64,000 nucleotides of DNA from an uncultured Clostridia bacterium (GCA_934271255.1 CAKQQS010000002.1:124001-188000); one strand, 5' to 3'. Positions 32,343-41,305 are shown, counted from the first letter of the stretch. The notes: generated by a model not told the origin, from the letters alone. A program made the numbers and translations.

Positions 32343-32372
32343 ATATACCTCCTGTTATGTATGCGGCGTTTT

Positions 32373-33077
32373 TCAAGACATTTTTACAAACTCTCTCCTT
32401 AATTTTTTGATTATTTTCTTTTCGAGCCTTGATATGTAAGATTGAGAAATACCGAGCGAATCGGCAACTTCTTTTTGCGTTTTTTCTTTGTTACCGTCAA
32501 GTCCGAATCTCATATTCATAATTTCCAACTCTCTCGGATTAAGCGTCTTTATGGCGGTTTTCAGTAAATCCGTTTCGACGCTTGCTTCTATATCGGCGTA
32601 AACCATATCGGTATCCGTACCTAATACGTCTGACAATAACAGTTGATTGCCGTCGCAGTCGGTGTTTAACGGTTCGTCAAAAGAAATCTCGTTTTTTTGT
32701 CGCACCACACGTCTTAAATACATCAAAATCTCGTTTTCGATACATCTGGAAGCGTACGTTGCGAGTTTTATCTTTTTATCCGAATTAAACGATTTTACGG
32801 CTTTGATAAGCCCTATCGTACCGACTGAAATCAAGTCGTCTGCGTCAACTCCCGAATTGTCGAACTTTTTAGCAATGTAAACTACCAAACGAAGATTGTG
32901 TTCGATAAGTTTATCTTTCATTTTATCGTCGCCGTTAAGCATACCTGCGACTGCTTCGTCTTCTTCTTCCTTGGTAAGCGGCGACGGCAGTACGTCGTTT
33001 TTGCATAAATAATCTACTCGATTTTCACCGAAAAACAATTCTAAAATCTTTTGTTTGATTTTGTCGAATAATTTCAT
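32373..33077 (-). CDS. sigE: RNA polymerase sporulation sigma factor SigE (pro-protein)
   Basis: Mother-cell sigma factor made as a precursor. From the ATG at 33077 (GAGGTGA at good distance; the GTG nine bases earlier has none) it has 234 residues. The first ~25 residues form an amphipathic pro-sequence (KLFDKIKQKILELFFG), then LPSPLTKEEEDEAV, region 2 with VDADDLISVGTIGLIKAVKSF and a region 4 with TQKEVADSLGISQSYISRLEK. Expected to activate the spoIIIA operon at 2.3-6.6 kb through the promoter seen at 6661-6690. Confidence 0.96.
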   Translation of the reverse strand: MKLFDKIKQKILELFFGENRVDYLCKNDVLPSPLTKEEEDEAVAGMLNGDDKMKDKLIEHNLRLVVYIAKKFDNSGVDADDLISVGTIGLIKAVKSFNSDKKIKLATYASRCIENEILMYLRRVVRQKNEISFDEPLNTDCDGNQLLLSDVLGTDTDMVYADIEASVETDLLKTAIKTLNPRELEIMNMRFGLDGNKEKTQKEVADSLGISQSYISRLEKKIIKKLRREFVKMS

Positions 33078-33089
33078 TTTTCTCACCTC

Positions 33090-33881
33090 TTACAACGCCG
33101 CAGGCAAAATTAAATCGCAGTTGCTTTTTAGTCGTTTATCGTCGACTATGCAAAGTTTAACGCCTTCTTTTACCGTTTCGCTTTTTCCGTCGTCTAAAAT
33201 AAGTTTATCTATCTCAAAGGCTGTCAATCTTCCTATTCCGTTAACGGTAGATATATGTACGGAAGAAAACTTTGTCGTTACGCTCATAAGTCGTTGCGCC
33301 GTTTTAAGAGAACAAAATACTATTGCGTTGTTCGACTCGTCAAGCGCTTGGTTGCCCGTATCTATAAAACCGTTTAAAATCACTCTTACGTTGCCGTTTA
33401 CAGCCACGCATTTACGATAACAGCCTATCGAAAATCGTTTTCTATAAAATATGCGTACGACGGCCGAACACAGTTTTATCGCCGAATAAACGGCTAAGAC
33501 AATGCTTCCGAAAGACATGTTTTCGATAGAATAATTAAGTTTGTATTTGCCGTTAAATATAAAATACAGTCCGTAGACAAACCCTGCGCAAGCAAAGGTT
33601 AAAAAGGAAAAAACAAGTATGTATTTGACGTTTTCTTTAAAGTTTTTGCAACCCGAAGAAATATATGCGTAAAATATACAAAATAATACTTTACTTATCG
33701 TTTTGTACAAAGGTTTAATCGGGAGTACGGGAAGAATCACCGCATACGCCGTACCTAAAACGGAGTATAGAAAAAGCCACCGAAACTTTGAAGGTCGTTT
33801 AACGAGCCTTCTCGAATATTTCAGCAGCATATAATCAATTATCAAGTTGTCAAAAATAACTTTTTCGATGTATATCCGCAT
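33090..33881 (-). CDS. spoIIGA: Pro-sigma-E processing peptidase
   Basis: Membrane-embedded aspartic protease that removes the SigE pro-sequence. 263 residues: five or so N-terminal transmembrane helices (to about 145), then a soluble domain with catalytic GFIDTGNQ (Asp174). It ends 12 bases before the sigE ATG. No Shine-Dalgarno precedes the ATG, and TAGAAT ends exactly six bases upstream, so the operon message may be leaderless. I see no clear Spo0A box in the adjacent 70 bases. Confidence 0.92.
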   Translation of the reverse strand: MRIYIEKVIFDNLIIDYMLLKYSRRLVKRPSKFRWLFLYSVLGTAYAVILPVLPIKPLYKTISKVLFCIFYAYISSGCKNFKENVKYILVFSFLTFACAGFVYGLYFIFNGKYKLNYSIENMSFGSIVLAVYSAIKLCSAVVRIFYRKRFSIGCYRKCVAVNGNVRVILNGFIDTGNQALDESNNAIVFCSLKTAQRLMSVTTKFSSVHISTVNGIGRLTAFEIDKLILDDGKSETVKEGVKLCIVDDKRLKSNCDLILPAAL

Positions 33882-33887
33882 ACATGT

Positions 33888-33893
33888 ATTCTA
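33888..33893 (-). promoter_or_regulatory. -10 element of the spoIIGA-sigE operon (possible leaderless start)
   Basis: TAGAAT on the minus strand, six bases before the spoIIGA ATG. The hexamer 17 bases upstream is a poor -35 (TTAATT), as expected for a promoter that needs an activator such as Spo0A; that is inference. Confidence 0.5.
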
Positions 33894-33953
33894 GCACACG
33901 GATATTTGAAAATTAAATAAACTTTTAGCGATATTTGCGGTAAAACGTCGCAA

Positions 33954-35069
33954 TTATTTAAAAAACTCGATTACAATTTCGTTTTGAACGTACAAATACT
34001 CGTCTTTAATTTTTAAAACGTTGCCGTCGAACTCGACGTACTCGGTTACTTTTTTCAACGCTTTTTTGTACTCGTTTAGAAAATCGGCGTTAAACTTTGC
34101 GTTAAACTCGTTCACGTTTACGCCGTAAACGGTACGAAGTCCTAACATTATAAACTCGTTTTTTGCCCCGACTTCGTCAATTACGTCCGTTACCGCAACG
34201 GGAAATCTGTTTGCTATCACGGCGTTCATATAATCGTCTAACTTTGCAAGATTAGTGTATCTTTCGTTACCGATAAAACCCGAAGCGGATGCGCCCAAAC
34301 CGACGTATTCTCCCCGTTTCCAGTAATTCAAGTTATGTTTCGATTCGTAATTCGGCATTGCAAAATTAGATATTTCGTATCTGAAAAGACCTTTTTCTTC
34401 AAGATATTTCCTACCGAAATCGTATAAATCGGCAATTTCGTCGTCAAGAGGAAGAAGTCCGTTTAAATAATCGTTGTAAATAGGCGTTCCGTCAACGCAA
34501 GTGAGCGCGTACATAGAAATATGCTTGACGCCGCCCGCAAGCGCAAGGTCGATTGTTTTTTGTAATTGTTCCTTGGTTTGGTCGTAAAGTCCTATTAAAA
34601 TATCCGCGCTTTTGTTCACGTCGCCGAGCATATTGCAACAAACCAAAAAATCTTTCGCCGTATGAACTCGTCCCAACCGTTTGAGTACGTCGTCGTAGCC
34701 CGACTGCAAGCCTATGCTGAATCGGTTTATGCCTATCTTTTTATATATTTCTACCTTTTTGTCGTCGATAGTACCCGGATTGATTTCAATTGTTATTTCT
34801 AAATCGTCGGCTAAATTGAAATATTTCTTTATCTGCTTTATCGCCCCCGAAATATATTCGGGGTTAACGATACTCGGCGTTCCGCCCCCGAAATAAATCG
34901 TATCGAAAGTATAGTCTTTAAGACTACTCAATCCCCTGCCTTTAATTTCACGATAAAGACACGCAAAATACGCCTCGATCTTATTTAATTCTTTTGGGTA
35001 TGACGCAAAATCGCAATAACTGCATTTTTGCTTACAAAAAGGAACGTGTATATATATTCCTGCCATCAT
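33954..35069 (-). CDS. hemW: Radical SAM heme chaperone HemW
   Basis: 371 residues. YIHVPFCKQKCSYCDF contains the CxxxCxxC iron-sulfur motif, followed by YFGGGTPSI, EINPGTID, IGLQSGYDDVLKRLGRVH and LIGLYDQT. Formerly annotated as an oxygen-independent coproporphyrinogen oxidase; HemW proteins lack the fourth Cys of true HemN and insert heme into proteins. AGGTGA ahead of the ATG, five bases after the lepA stop, a very common lepA-hemW pairing. Confidence 0.94.
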   Translation of the reverse strand: MMAGIYIHVPFCKQKCSYCDFASYPKELNKIEAYFACLYREIKGRGLSSLKDYTFDTIYFGGGTPSIVNPEYISGAIKQIKKYFNLADDLEITIEINPGTIDDKKVEIYKKIGINRFSIGLQSGYDDVLKRLGRVHTAKDFLVCCNMLGDVNKSADILIGLYDQTKEQLQKTIDLALAGGVKHISMYALTCVDGTPIYNDYLNGLLPLDDEIADLYDFGRKYLEEKGLFRYEISNFAMPNYESKHNLNYWKRGEYVGLGASASGFIGNERYTNLAKLDDYMNAVIANRFPVAVTDVIDEVGAKNEFIMLGLRTVYGVNVNEFNAKFNADFLNEYKKALKKVTEYVEFDGNVLKIKDEYLYVQNEIVIEFFK

Positions 35070-35073
35070 TCAC

Positions 35074-36888
35074 CTATTTGTCGTTGTCCGTTTTTAGAAT
35101 GGATATGAACGCTTCGCTGGGAATAGATACTTTGCCTATCTGACGCATTTTCTTCTTCCCTTCGCGCTGCTTTTCCAAAAGTTTCATTTTTCTGGTAATA
35201 TCGCCGCCGTAACATTTAGCCAAAACGTCTTTTCTCATTGCTTTTACCGTTTCTCTTGCAATAACTTTACCGCCTATCGCCGCCTGAACGGGGACTTCAA
35301 ACATTTGTCTGGGAATAACGTCTTTAAGGCGTTCCGCCATCGCTCTGCCCCTTTCGTACGCCTTGTCTTTGTGGACGATCATACTTAACGCGTCGCAGTT
35401 GTCGCCGTTTAAAAGCATATCGAGTTTAACGAGATCGCTTCTTTTGTACTCTTCAAACTCGTAATCGAAACTCGCGTACCCTTTCGTTCTGGATTTCAAA
35501 CCGTCGAAAAAATCGTAAATTATTTCGTTGAGCGGTAAAGAATATTTTAACTCGACTCTCGATTTGTCGAGATATATCATGTCGTGGAAAACGCCGCGTT
35601 TGTCCTGGCACAAATCCATAATCGCTCCGACGTAATCGGGCGGAGTAAATATACTCGCTTTGACAATCGGTTCTTCCATATATTCTATTTCGCTTACGTC
35701 GGGAAGACGCGTGGGATTAGTTACGTCGAATACTTCGCCGTTTGTCTTATGAACTTTATACGAAACGGTAGGCGCGGTCGTGATTATTTCAAGGTTAAAC
35801 TCGCGTTCGATTCGTTCCTGAATAATTTCCATGTGCAACAGCCCTAAAAATCCGCAGCGGAACCCGAAACCCAAAGCAACGGAGTTATCCGGCTCGAACA
35901 CTAACGACGCGTCGTTTAACTGCAATTTCAAAAGCGCTTCTTTCAAGTCGTTGAACTTACTGCCGTCAAGCGGATATACGCCCGAAAAGACTACGGGCTG
36001 CACTTGTTTGTAGCCGGGCAAAGGATTTGCGGCCGGGTTGTTAACGTCGGTAATCGTATCGCCGACCTTCGTGTCTTGTATGCTTTTGATACTCGCGGCA
36101 ACGTATCCGACTTCACCCGCTTTCAAACATTCTTTCGCCATAAGTTTTGGCGAAAATACGCCGACTTCCGTAACGTCGAACACTTTGTCCGAGTTAAACG
36201 TTTTAATTCTCGTGCCTTGTTTTACAACGCCGTTTTTAATTCTTACGAAACAAATAACGCCCTTGTAACTGTCGTAATAAGAATCGAATATCAATGCTTG
36301 AAGCGGGGCGTCTTCGTCGCCTTGCGGCGGCGGTAAATACTTGACTATTGCTTCTAACACGTCTTCGATGTTCAAACCCGTTTTAGCGGATATTAAAGGC
36401 GCGTATTCGGTATCTAGTCCGATAATGTCTTCGATTTCTTGTTTAGTTCCGTCGGGGTCGGCGGATGCCAAATCGATTTTATTTATAACGGGTAATATTT
36501 CCAGATTGTTATCGAGCGCCAAATAAACGTTGGCAAGCGTTTGAGCCTGTATGCCTTGCGTTGCGTCTACGACTAAAATCGCTCCTTCGCACGCGGCGAG
36601 AGAACGCGATACTTCGTAAGTAAAGTCGACATGCCCCGGCGTGTCGATAAGGTTTAATATATATTCGTTGCCGTCTTTTGCCTTATAGAACATTCTTACG
36701 GGCGTAAGTTTGATAGTAATACCCCTTTCTCTTTCGATATCCATCGAATCGAGAAGTTGTTCTTCCATATCGCGTTCGGATACTTGCCCCGTTCTTTCCA
36801 TAAGTCTGTCGGCGAGAGTCGATTTACCGTGATCTATATGCGCGACTATACAAAAATTTCGTATAAATTGATTCGGTTCCTTTGCCAT
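35074..36888 (-). CDS. lepA: Elongation factor 4 (LepA) GTPase
   Basis: 604 residues, normal length. G1 AHIDHGKST, G3 DTPGHVDF, G4 NKIDLASAD, the domain II and the LepA-specific C-terminal end (ETVKAMRKDVLAKCYGGDIT, then KMKLLEKQREGKKKMR). Ribosome-associated factor implicated in back-translocation or initiation quality. An AAAGGAAC Shine-Dalgarno and a clear promoter are upstream; hemW follows. Confidence 0.98.
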   Translation of the reverse strand: MAKEPNQFIRNFCIVAHIDHGKSTLADRLMERTGQVSERDMEEQLLDSMDIERERGITIKLTPVRMFYKAKDGNEYILNLIDTPGHVDFTYEVSRSLAACEGAILVVDATQGIQAQTLANVYLALDNNLEILPVINKIDLASADPDGTKQEIEDIIGLDTEYAPLISAKTGLNIEDVLEAIVKYLPPPQGDEDAPLQALIFDSYYDSYKGVICFVRIKNGVVKQGTRIKTFNSDKVFDVTEVGVFSPKLMAKECLKAGEVGYVAASIKSIQDTKVGDTITDVNNPAANPLPGYKQVQPVVFSGVYPLDGSKFNDLKEALLKLQLNDASLVFEPDNSVALGFGFRCGFLGLLHMEIIQERIEREFNLEIITTAPTVSYKVHKTNGEVFDVTNPTRLPDVSEIEYMEEPIVKASIFTPPDYVGAIMDLCQDKRGVFHDMIYLDKSRVELKYSLPLNEIIYDFFDGLKSRTKGYASFDYEFEEYKRSDLVKLDMLLNGDNCDALSMIVHKDKAYERGRAMAERLKDVIPRQMFEVPVQAAIGGKVIARETVKAMRKDVLAKCYGGDITRKMKLLEKQREGKKKMRQIGKVSIPSEAFISILKTDNDK

Positions 36889-36917
36889 AGTTGTTCCTTT
36901 TATGATTTTATATCATT

Positions 36918-36946
36918 ATTTTAAAGCAATTCGGCGATTTTTGCAA
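36918..36946 (-). promoter_or_regulatory. Sigma-A promoter of lepA-hemW
   Basis: Minus strand TTGCAA (36946-36941), 17 bases, TAAAAT (36923-36918), about 30 bases before the ATG. Confidence 0.78.
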
Positions 36947-36994
36947 GCAATAAGAATAACATTATAAACTTTTCAAAAAATTAAATAAAAATGC

Positions 36995-37023
36995 TTGCCT
37001 TAAACGTCGTAATGTGTTAAAAT
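36995..37023 (+). promoter_or_regulatory. Sigma-A promoter of tRNA-Thr(CGT)
   Basis: TTGCCT (36995-37000), 17 bases, TAAAAT (37018-37023). The tRNA begins 17 bases after the -10. Confidence 0.72.
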
Positions 37024-37039
37024 AATAAGGCTTGAAAAT

Positions 37040-37115
37040 GCTACTGTGGCTCAGTTGGTAGAGCAGCTGATTCGTAATCAGCAGGTCGCCGGTTCGAGTC
37101 CGGCCAGTAGCTCCA
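37040..37115 (+). tRNA. tRNA-Thr (anticodon CGT)
   Basis: Complete cloverleaf: acceptor GCTACTG/CAGTAGC, D arm with AGTTGGTAGAGC, anticodon stem GCTGA/TCAGC around TTCGTAA (anticodon CGT), T arm CGCCGGTTCGAGTCCGGC, encoded CCA. It reads ACG. Closely related in its arms to the tRNA-Thr(GGT) at 11.8 kb. Confidence 0.97.
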
Positions 37116-37121
37116 AGCATT

Positions 37122-37162
37122 ATCCCCGCTTTTTCAAAAAAGAAAACGCGGGGATTTGTTTT
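37122..37162 (+). terminator. Terminator after tRNA-Thr(CGT)
   Basis: ATCCCCGC (37122-37129) pairs with GCGGGGAT (37148-37155), with an inner CTTTTT/AAAAAG pairing, followed by TTGTTTTAT. Confidence 0.82.
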
Positions 37163-37258
37163 ATAGACTTCCGCCAAATTATTGACGAGCGATTAAAACT
37201 TATATTCGATTATAATTGCAGGTTGTCAAAACGCTATCAGAGTACGAAAAGGTAAAAA

Positions 37259-38161
37259 ATGCAGAAAAGAAGCTTTGAAAAAATATATAATATTTTGTGC
37301 GAAATCGATTGTCGGTTTAAAGAATCAAATCCCGTGATACACCGACAAAAACGTCAGGAAGACGGAACTTTCTATAACGTTTGGACAATCGATACTCAAA
37401 CAAACAAATACGTTTTGAAAAAGACCGAAGAACGAGAAGCGAAAACGTATAATGATTTTGCAGACTCGCTCAAACTATGCGCGCCTGAACTTTACGCCGT
37501 TAAATCGATAAACGGTGAAACGTATATTTTAACGGAATATATCGACGGAACGGATTTATGCAAATGTAACCGCATCGCTTTGAAATCCTGTCTGGATACG
37601 CTTATCCGCGTGCAAAAGGCGACGTGGGGTAATGATTCTATATACGGATATACGTTTTCGGAAAGCCTTGAAGACAGAAAAAGACGCGGAACGTACTTGA
37701 ACGATTCTACGCTTGAAAAAGCATATTCGGAGTTTTTAAAAAAATATCAAACAGTCCCCCTTGCGTTTTGCCATGATGATTTTCTTCCTTTCAACACGTT
37801 GATTTCAAGAACGAACGGAAAAGCGTATTTTATCGATTTGGCGTACGCAGGAATATTGCCTTATCCCGTGTCGTTCGCAAGACTTATAGCGCACTGTGAA
37901 AACGACGAAAACGCTTTGTTTTTTATGTCGGATTCAGACAAGACTTTTGCAATTGATTATTACTATGAAAACCTTTTAAAAGACAAGAATATTTCACGCG
38001 ACGAATGGTTAAACACTCTCGATTATTTTTTATTTTTCGAGTACTGCGAATGGGTTGCGATAGGAAACAAATACGGCAAAGACGAAAGTAAATACTTTTA
38101 CAAATATTTACCTGTTGCAAAGCGACAAGCAGAAAAAATATTAAAAAAACAATCGATATAA
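37259..38161 (+). CDS. Aminoglycoside/choline phosphotransferase-like kinase
   Basis: 300 residues, protein-kinase-like fold. Catalytic loop FCHDDFLPFNTLI (HxDxxxxN pattern) and the metal motif YFIDLAYAG; N-lobe lysine in TNKYVLKKTEERE and the hinge ILTEYIDGTDL. Members phosphorylate choline, ethanolamine, aminoglycosides or other small alcohols; the substrate cannot be read from sequence. Single-gene unit between tRNA-Thr and a strong terminator; an AAAAGG motif precedes the ATG. The Gly/Glu-rich antibiotic-resistance variants are not closely matched, so I do not call resistance. Confidence 0.8.
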   Translation: MQKRSFEKIYNILCEIDCRFKESNPVIHRQKRQEDGTFYNVWTIDTQTNKYVLKKTEEREAKTYNDFADSLKLCAPELYAVKSINGETYILTEYIDGTDLCKCNRIALKSCLDTLIRVQKATWGNDSIYGYTFSESLEDRKRRGTYLNDSTLEKAYSEFLKKYQTVPLAFCHDDFLPFNTLISRTNGKAYFIDLAYAGILPYPVSFARLIAHCENDENALFFMSDSDKTFAIDYYYENLLKDKNISRDEWLNTLDYFLFFEYCEWVAIGNKYGKDESKYFYKYLPVAKRQAEKILKKQSI

Positions 38162-38171
38162 CCGATTTAAA

Positions 38172-38217
38172 CTAAAAAAACGCCCCCGAACGGTTAAATT
38201 GCCCGTTCGGGGGCGTT
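38172..38217. terminator. Strong hairpin terminator after the kinase gene
   Basis: Fifteen-base arms AACGCCCCCGAACGG/CCGTTCGGGGGCGTT (38179-38193 and 38203-38217). The plus side has only GATTTT after it; the minus side has seven T, so it works best as a barrier to minus-strand read-through from htpG. Confidence 0.85.
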
Positions 38218-38270
38218 GATTTTAAAAGAATTTATTAAATAAACAAATATAGTTCTTGTGTTTAACGTTA

Positions 38271-38302
38271 CGCAAAAAGCGGGCGTCGGTATCGCCCGCT
38301 TT
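38271..38302 (-). terminator. Terminator of htpG
   Basis: Ten-base arms AAAGCGGGCG/CGCCCGCTTT (38276-38285 and 38293-38302) followed on minus by TTTTTGCG; starts 12 bases after the htpG stop. Confidence 0.83.
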
Positions 38303-38313
38303 CGGTTTTTGAA

Positions 38314-40170
38314 TTATTTACAAAGCATAGAAATTATCATGTCGGCGTTTTTAGTGGGATTTTCGACGGGTAGCCCCGCTATCAATCTTGCCTGGTTATA
38401 TAATATCTCCGCCAACTCTTTTAATTCGTCTTTGTTCTCTTTAAACAATTCGTTGATTTTATTGTAGACTGTGTGATTTGCGTTGATTTCCAAAACTTTT
38501 TCCGCCGTTACGTTGCCGCCGTTAGGCATATGATTCAACGTTTTTTCCATATCGATGGATATTTCGCCCTGACTTGTTAAGCAAACGGCGTGTTCTTTTA
38601 AGTTTTTGGTAAACTTTACGTTAGCAACCTTATCGCCCAAAGAGTCTTTAATGAACGCGATTACTTCTTTGTCTTCGTCGTTTGCGACTTCTTCGTCAAC
38701 GATACCCGTGTCGTCGCACGTTATGGAACGGAACTGTTTCCCTTCGTATTCGCCCAAAACTTTGATTGCGAACTCGTCGACGTCGTCCGTAAAGCACAAT
38801 ACGTCGTATTCTTTATCGAGTATTTTGTCCGTTTGCGGTAACGCTTTTACCGCGTCGAGAGTTTTTCCGTTAGCGTAATAAATATATTTTTGGTCTTCTT
38901 TCATACCCTTAACGTATTCGTCGAGCGTAACCGATTTATCGTCTTTGACAGAACGGAAAATAAGTAAATCTTTAAGCGTGTCTTTATGGATTCCCCAGTC
39001 GCTGTAAACACCGTATTTAATTTGTAATCCGAAAGCTTTAAAGAACTTTTCGTAAGTTTCCCTGTCGGTGTTAAGCATATCGACGAGTTCGTTTTTGATT
39101 TTCTTTTCGATACCCGATGCAATCAACTTCAATTCTCTGTTTTGTTGTACCGTTTCTCTTGAAACGTTGAGCGTAAGTTCGGTATCGACTAATCCTTTTA
39201 CAAAACTGAAATAGTCGGGAAGTAAGTCTTTACACTTATCCATAATCAAAACGCCGTCGGTGTAAAGTTTAAGCCCTTTCTCAAAGTTTTTGGTGTAATA
39301 GTCGTACGCCGCTTGTTTGGGAATAAATAAGAGCGCTTTATAGTTTGCCGCGCCTTCGACTGACAAATGTATCGTCTTTAAGGGCTCTTCGTAATCATAG
39401 AAATTGTCTTTATAGAACTTGTTGTACTCTTCTTGGGTTATCTCGTTTTTATTCTTTTTCCAAAGCGGTACCATCGTGTTTAACGTTTCGTACTCGTCGA
39501 CGCACTTTTCTTCGCCGTTTTCGTCTTTTTCGTGTTTATGACATAACAATCTGATAGGATATCTTATATAATCCGAATACTTCTTAACGAGTTCTCTCAA
39601 TTCGTATTCTTCAAGATATTTACTGTATTTTTCGTCATCGTCGTCATCTTTTAAATAAAGCGTAACCGTCGAGCCGTGTCCATCTTTTTCCGCTTCCTTT
39701 ATTTCATAACCGTCCGCGCCGTTGCTTTGCCAAAGATACGCTTTTTCGGCGCCGTACGCTTTCGTTAAAACTTCGACTTTTTTTGACACCATAAACGCCG
39801 AATAGAAACCTACGCCGAATTGACCTATAATATTTATGTCGTCGTTGCTGTTATCCTTGTTTTCGGTTTTAAAATCGAAAGAGCCGCTTTTCGCTATGGT
39901 TCCCAGATTGTTATCGAGTTCTTTTTCCGTCATGCCGATACCGTTATCCGAAATCGTAAGCGTTTTGTTTTCTTTGTCCGCTACGATGTCGATATGGAAA
40001 TCGCTACGGGAAAGTCCGGAAACGTTTTCGGTCAACGTTTTAAAATACAATTTATCGATAGCGTCGCTGCCGTTCGATAAAAGTTCTCTTAAAAATATCT
40101 CTTTATGCGTGTAAATCGAGTTAATCATCATATCCAGCACGCGTTTGGATTCTGCTTTAAAGCTTTTCAT
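38314..40170 (-). CDS. htpG: Chaperone HtpG (Hsp90)
   Basis: About 618 residues from the ATG at 40170 (AGGAG nine bases upstream; the TTG two codons earlier is too close to it). N-terminal ATPase: LRELLSNGSDAIDKL, ISDNGIGMTEKEL, GQFGVGFYSAFMVS; middle domain NVSRETVQQNREL. ATP-dependent protein folding under stress. Monocistronic, under a consensus promoter overlapped by a CIRCE-like HrcA operator. Confidence 0.97.
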   Translation of the reverse strand: MKSFKAESKRVLDMMINSIYTHKEIFLRELLSNGSDAIDKLYFKTLTENVSGLSRSDFHIDIVADKENKTLTISDNGIGMTEKELDNNLGTIAKSGSFDFKTENKDNSNDDINIIGQFGVGFYSAFMVSKKVEVLTKAYGAEKAYLWQSNGADGYEIKEAEKDGHGSTVTLYLKDDDDDEKYSKYLEEYELRELVKKYSDYIRYPIRLLCHKHEKDENGEEKCVDEYETLNTMVPLWKKNKNEITQEEYNKFYKDNFYDYEEPLKTIHLSVEGAANYKALLFIPKQAAYDYYTKNFEKGLKLYTDGVLIMDKCKDLLPDYFSFVKGLVDTELTLNVSRETVQQNRELKLIASGIEKKIKNELVDMLNTDRETYEKFFKAFGLQIKYGVYSDWGIHKDTLKDLLIFRSVKDDKSVTLDEYVKGMKEDQKYIYYANGKTLDAVKALPQTDKILDKEYDVLCFTDDVDEFAIKVLGEYEGKQFRSITCDDTGIVDEEVANDEDKEVIAFIKDSLGDKVANVKFTKNLKEHAVCLTSQGEISIDMEKTLNHMPNGGNVTAEKVLEINANHTVYNKINELFKENKDELKELAEILYNQARLIAGLPVENPTKNADMIISMLCK

Positions 40171-40209
40171 AATCAATATCTCCTTATTAGCAAATAAACA
40201 TTCTAATTG

Positions 40210-40236
40210 TCAGCACTCTTTGATACTAACTGCTAA
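40210..40236 (-). promoter_or_regulatory. CIRCE element (HrcA operator) of htpG
   Basis: Minus strand TTAGCAGTT, 9 bases, GAGTGCTGA, against the CIRCE consensus TTAGCACTC-N9-GAGTGCTAA (7/9 and 8/9 matches). It begins one base downstream of the -10, the usual place. Confidence 0.88.
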
Positions 40237-40237
40237 T

Positions 40238-40265
40238 ATTATACCACTATAAAAAAATATGTCAA
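40238..40265 (-). promoter_or_regulatory. Consensus sigma-A promoter of htpG
   Basis: Perfect TTGACA (40265-40260), 16 bases, perfect TATAAT (40243-40238). Confidence 0.9.
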
Positions 40266-40272
40266 GGAAAAT

Positions 40273-40303
40273 AAACAAAAAAGACGTAAAAACTTTACGT
40301 CTT
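40273..40303 (-). terminator. Terminator overlapping the EamA gene stop
   Basis: Ten-base arms AAGACGTAAA/TTTACGTCTT (40281-40290 and 40294-40303) with TTTTTTGTTT after it on minus; the EamA stop codon lies inside one arm. Confidence 0.8.
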
Positions 40304-41305
40304 ATCGTCAATATCTTTTTCGATGTTTTCCTGTTCGGGTATATTTGTTTTGTTTATATAGGTATCTGTCGGGGTTGTTGCGGATTGTTCGCCCCTTTTT
40401 CGTTCACGTTTTGCCTTTATGGGGTTGACGATGAACGCTAATTTTGTTTCGGCGATTATTATAGACGACAGAATAACGACGAAGCCCACTAATATTTGCG
40501 CGTTCAGACGTTCTTTGCCGAACGCAAACGAGAAAATCGTCGCGAACACCGCTTCAAAGCACATAAGTATCGAAACTTTTTCGGGGCTTGTGTATTTTTG
40601 ACCCAGGATTTGCAAAAATTGAGCAAGAGCCGTGCAAATAAGCATCAAAAACAATAAATACAGCCATTGCGTCGTAGTTATATTTTTCGGATATTTGGGT
40701 ATCTCGAAACAAAAAGAAATTACCCAGAATATCGCGCCTGCGACGAGCATTTCTATAACGAATATTTTAATCATGTCGAATCGTTTGTTGTATTTTTCGT
40801 TTATAACGATTTGCAACGCGTAAAATATACCGCATGAAATGGTTAAGCAGTCGCCCGTATTTATTCCGTAAAAACCGTTGGTAAGACAAATAAGCCCGAC
40901 GCCGACGAAACAAAGCACCGCCGCTATTATATTATATATGGTCGGTCTTCTTTTGAAGAAAATCCACGCCAAAACGGGAACGAATATACAATATGTACAC
41001 GACAAAAAAGCATTTTTCGACGGGGTGGTCATGCTAAGTCCTATCGTTTGTAAAAGATACGCGCACGCCAGAACCAAGCCGAGAATTACCCCGACGAAAA
41101 CAGAAACTTTATCAAACTTTAAAAATCGTTTTGCGAATATAAATAGGAATAAGAGTCCAGGAATAAAAAATCTTATGCCGAGAACGAAAAAGATCGGTAA
41201 TTCTTCTATGGCGTCTTTCAGCACTACGAAAGAACTGCCCCATATAATAACTACCAAAATCATGCAGACATATCCTATTATTTTTTCTTTCTTTCCCGTA
41301 AGCAT
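40295..41305 (-). CDS. EamA/DMT-family transporter
   Basis: 336 residues with ten predicted transmembrane helices in two EamA repeats (IIWGSSFVVLKDAIEELP at the start of the first, GVGLICLTNGFYGINTGD near the middle), then a charged cytoplasmic tail of about 50 residues. Drug/metabolite transporter superfamily; substrate unknown. No Shine-Dalgarno; TAGAAT ends six bases before the ATG with TTGTAT 17 bases further up, so the message should be leaderless. Confidence 0.88.
   Translation of the reverse strand: MLTGKKEKIIGYVCMILVVIIWGSSFVVLKDAIEELPIFFVLGIRFFIPGLLFLFIFAKRFLKFDKVSVFVGVILGLVLACAYLLQTIGLSMTTPSKNAFLSCTYCIFVPVLAWIFFKRRPTIYNIIAAVLCFVGVGLICLTNGFYGINTGDCLTISCGIFYALQIVINEKYNKRFDMIKIFVIEMLVAGAIFWVISFCFEIPKYPKNITTTQWLYLLFLMLICTALAQFLQILGQKYTSPEKVSILMCFEAVFATIFSFAFGKERLNAQILVGFVVILSSIIIAETKLAFIVNPIKAKRERKRGEQSATTPTDTYINKTNIPEQENIEKDIDDKT

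Noticed and set aside
37182..37216. Promoter TTGACG/TATAAT for the kinase gene
   Set aside because: The spacing is 23 bases, too long for a normal sigma-A promoter; I could not support it without an activator.
37259..38161. Antibiotic-resistance (aminoglycoside) gene
   Set aside because: Only the generic kinase motifs are shared; the neighbourhood shows no mobile element and no closer resemblance to a resistance enzyme.
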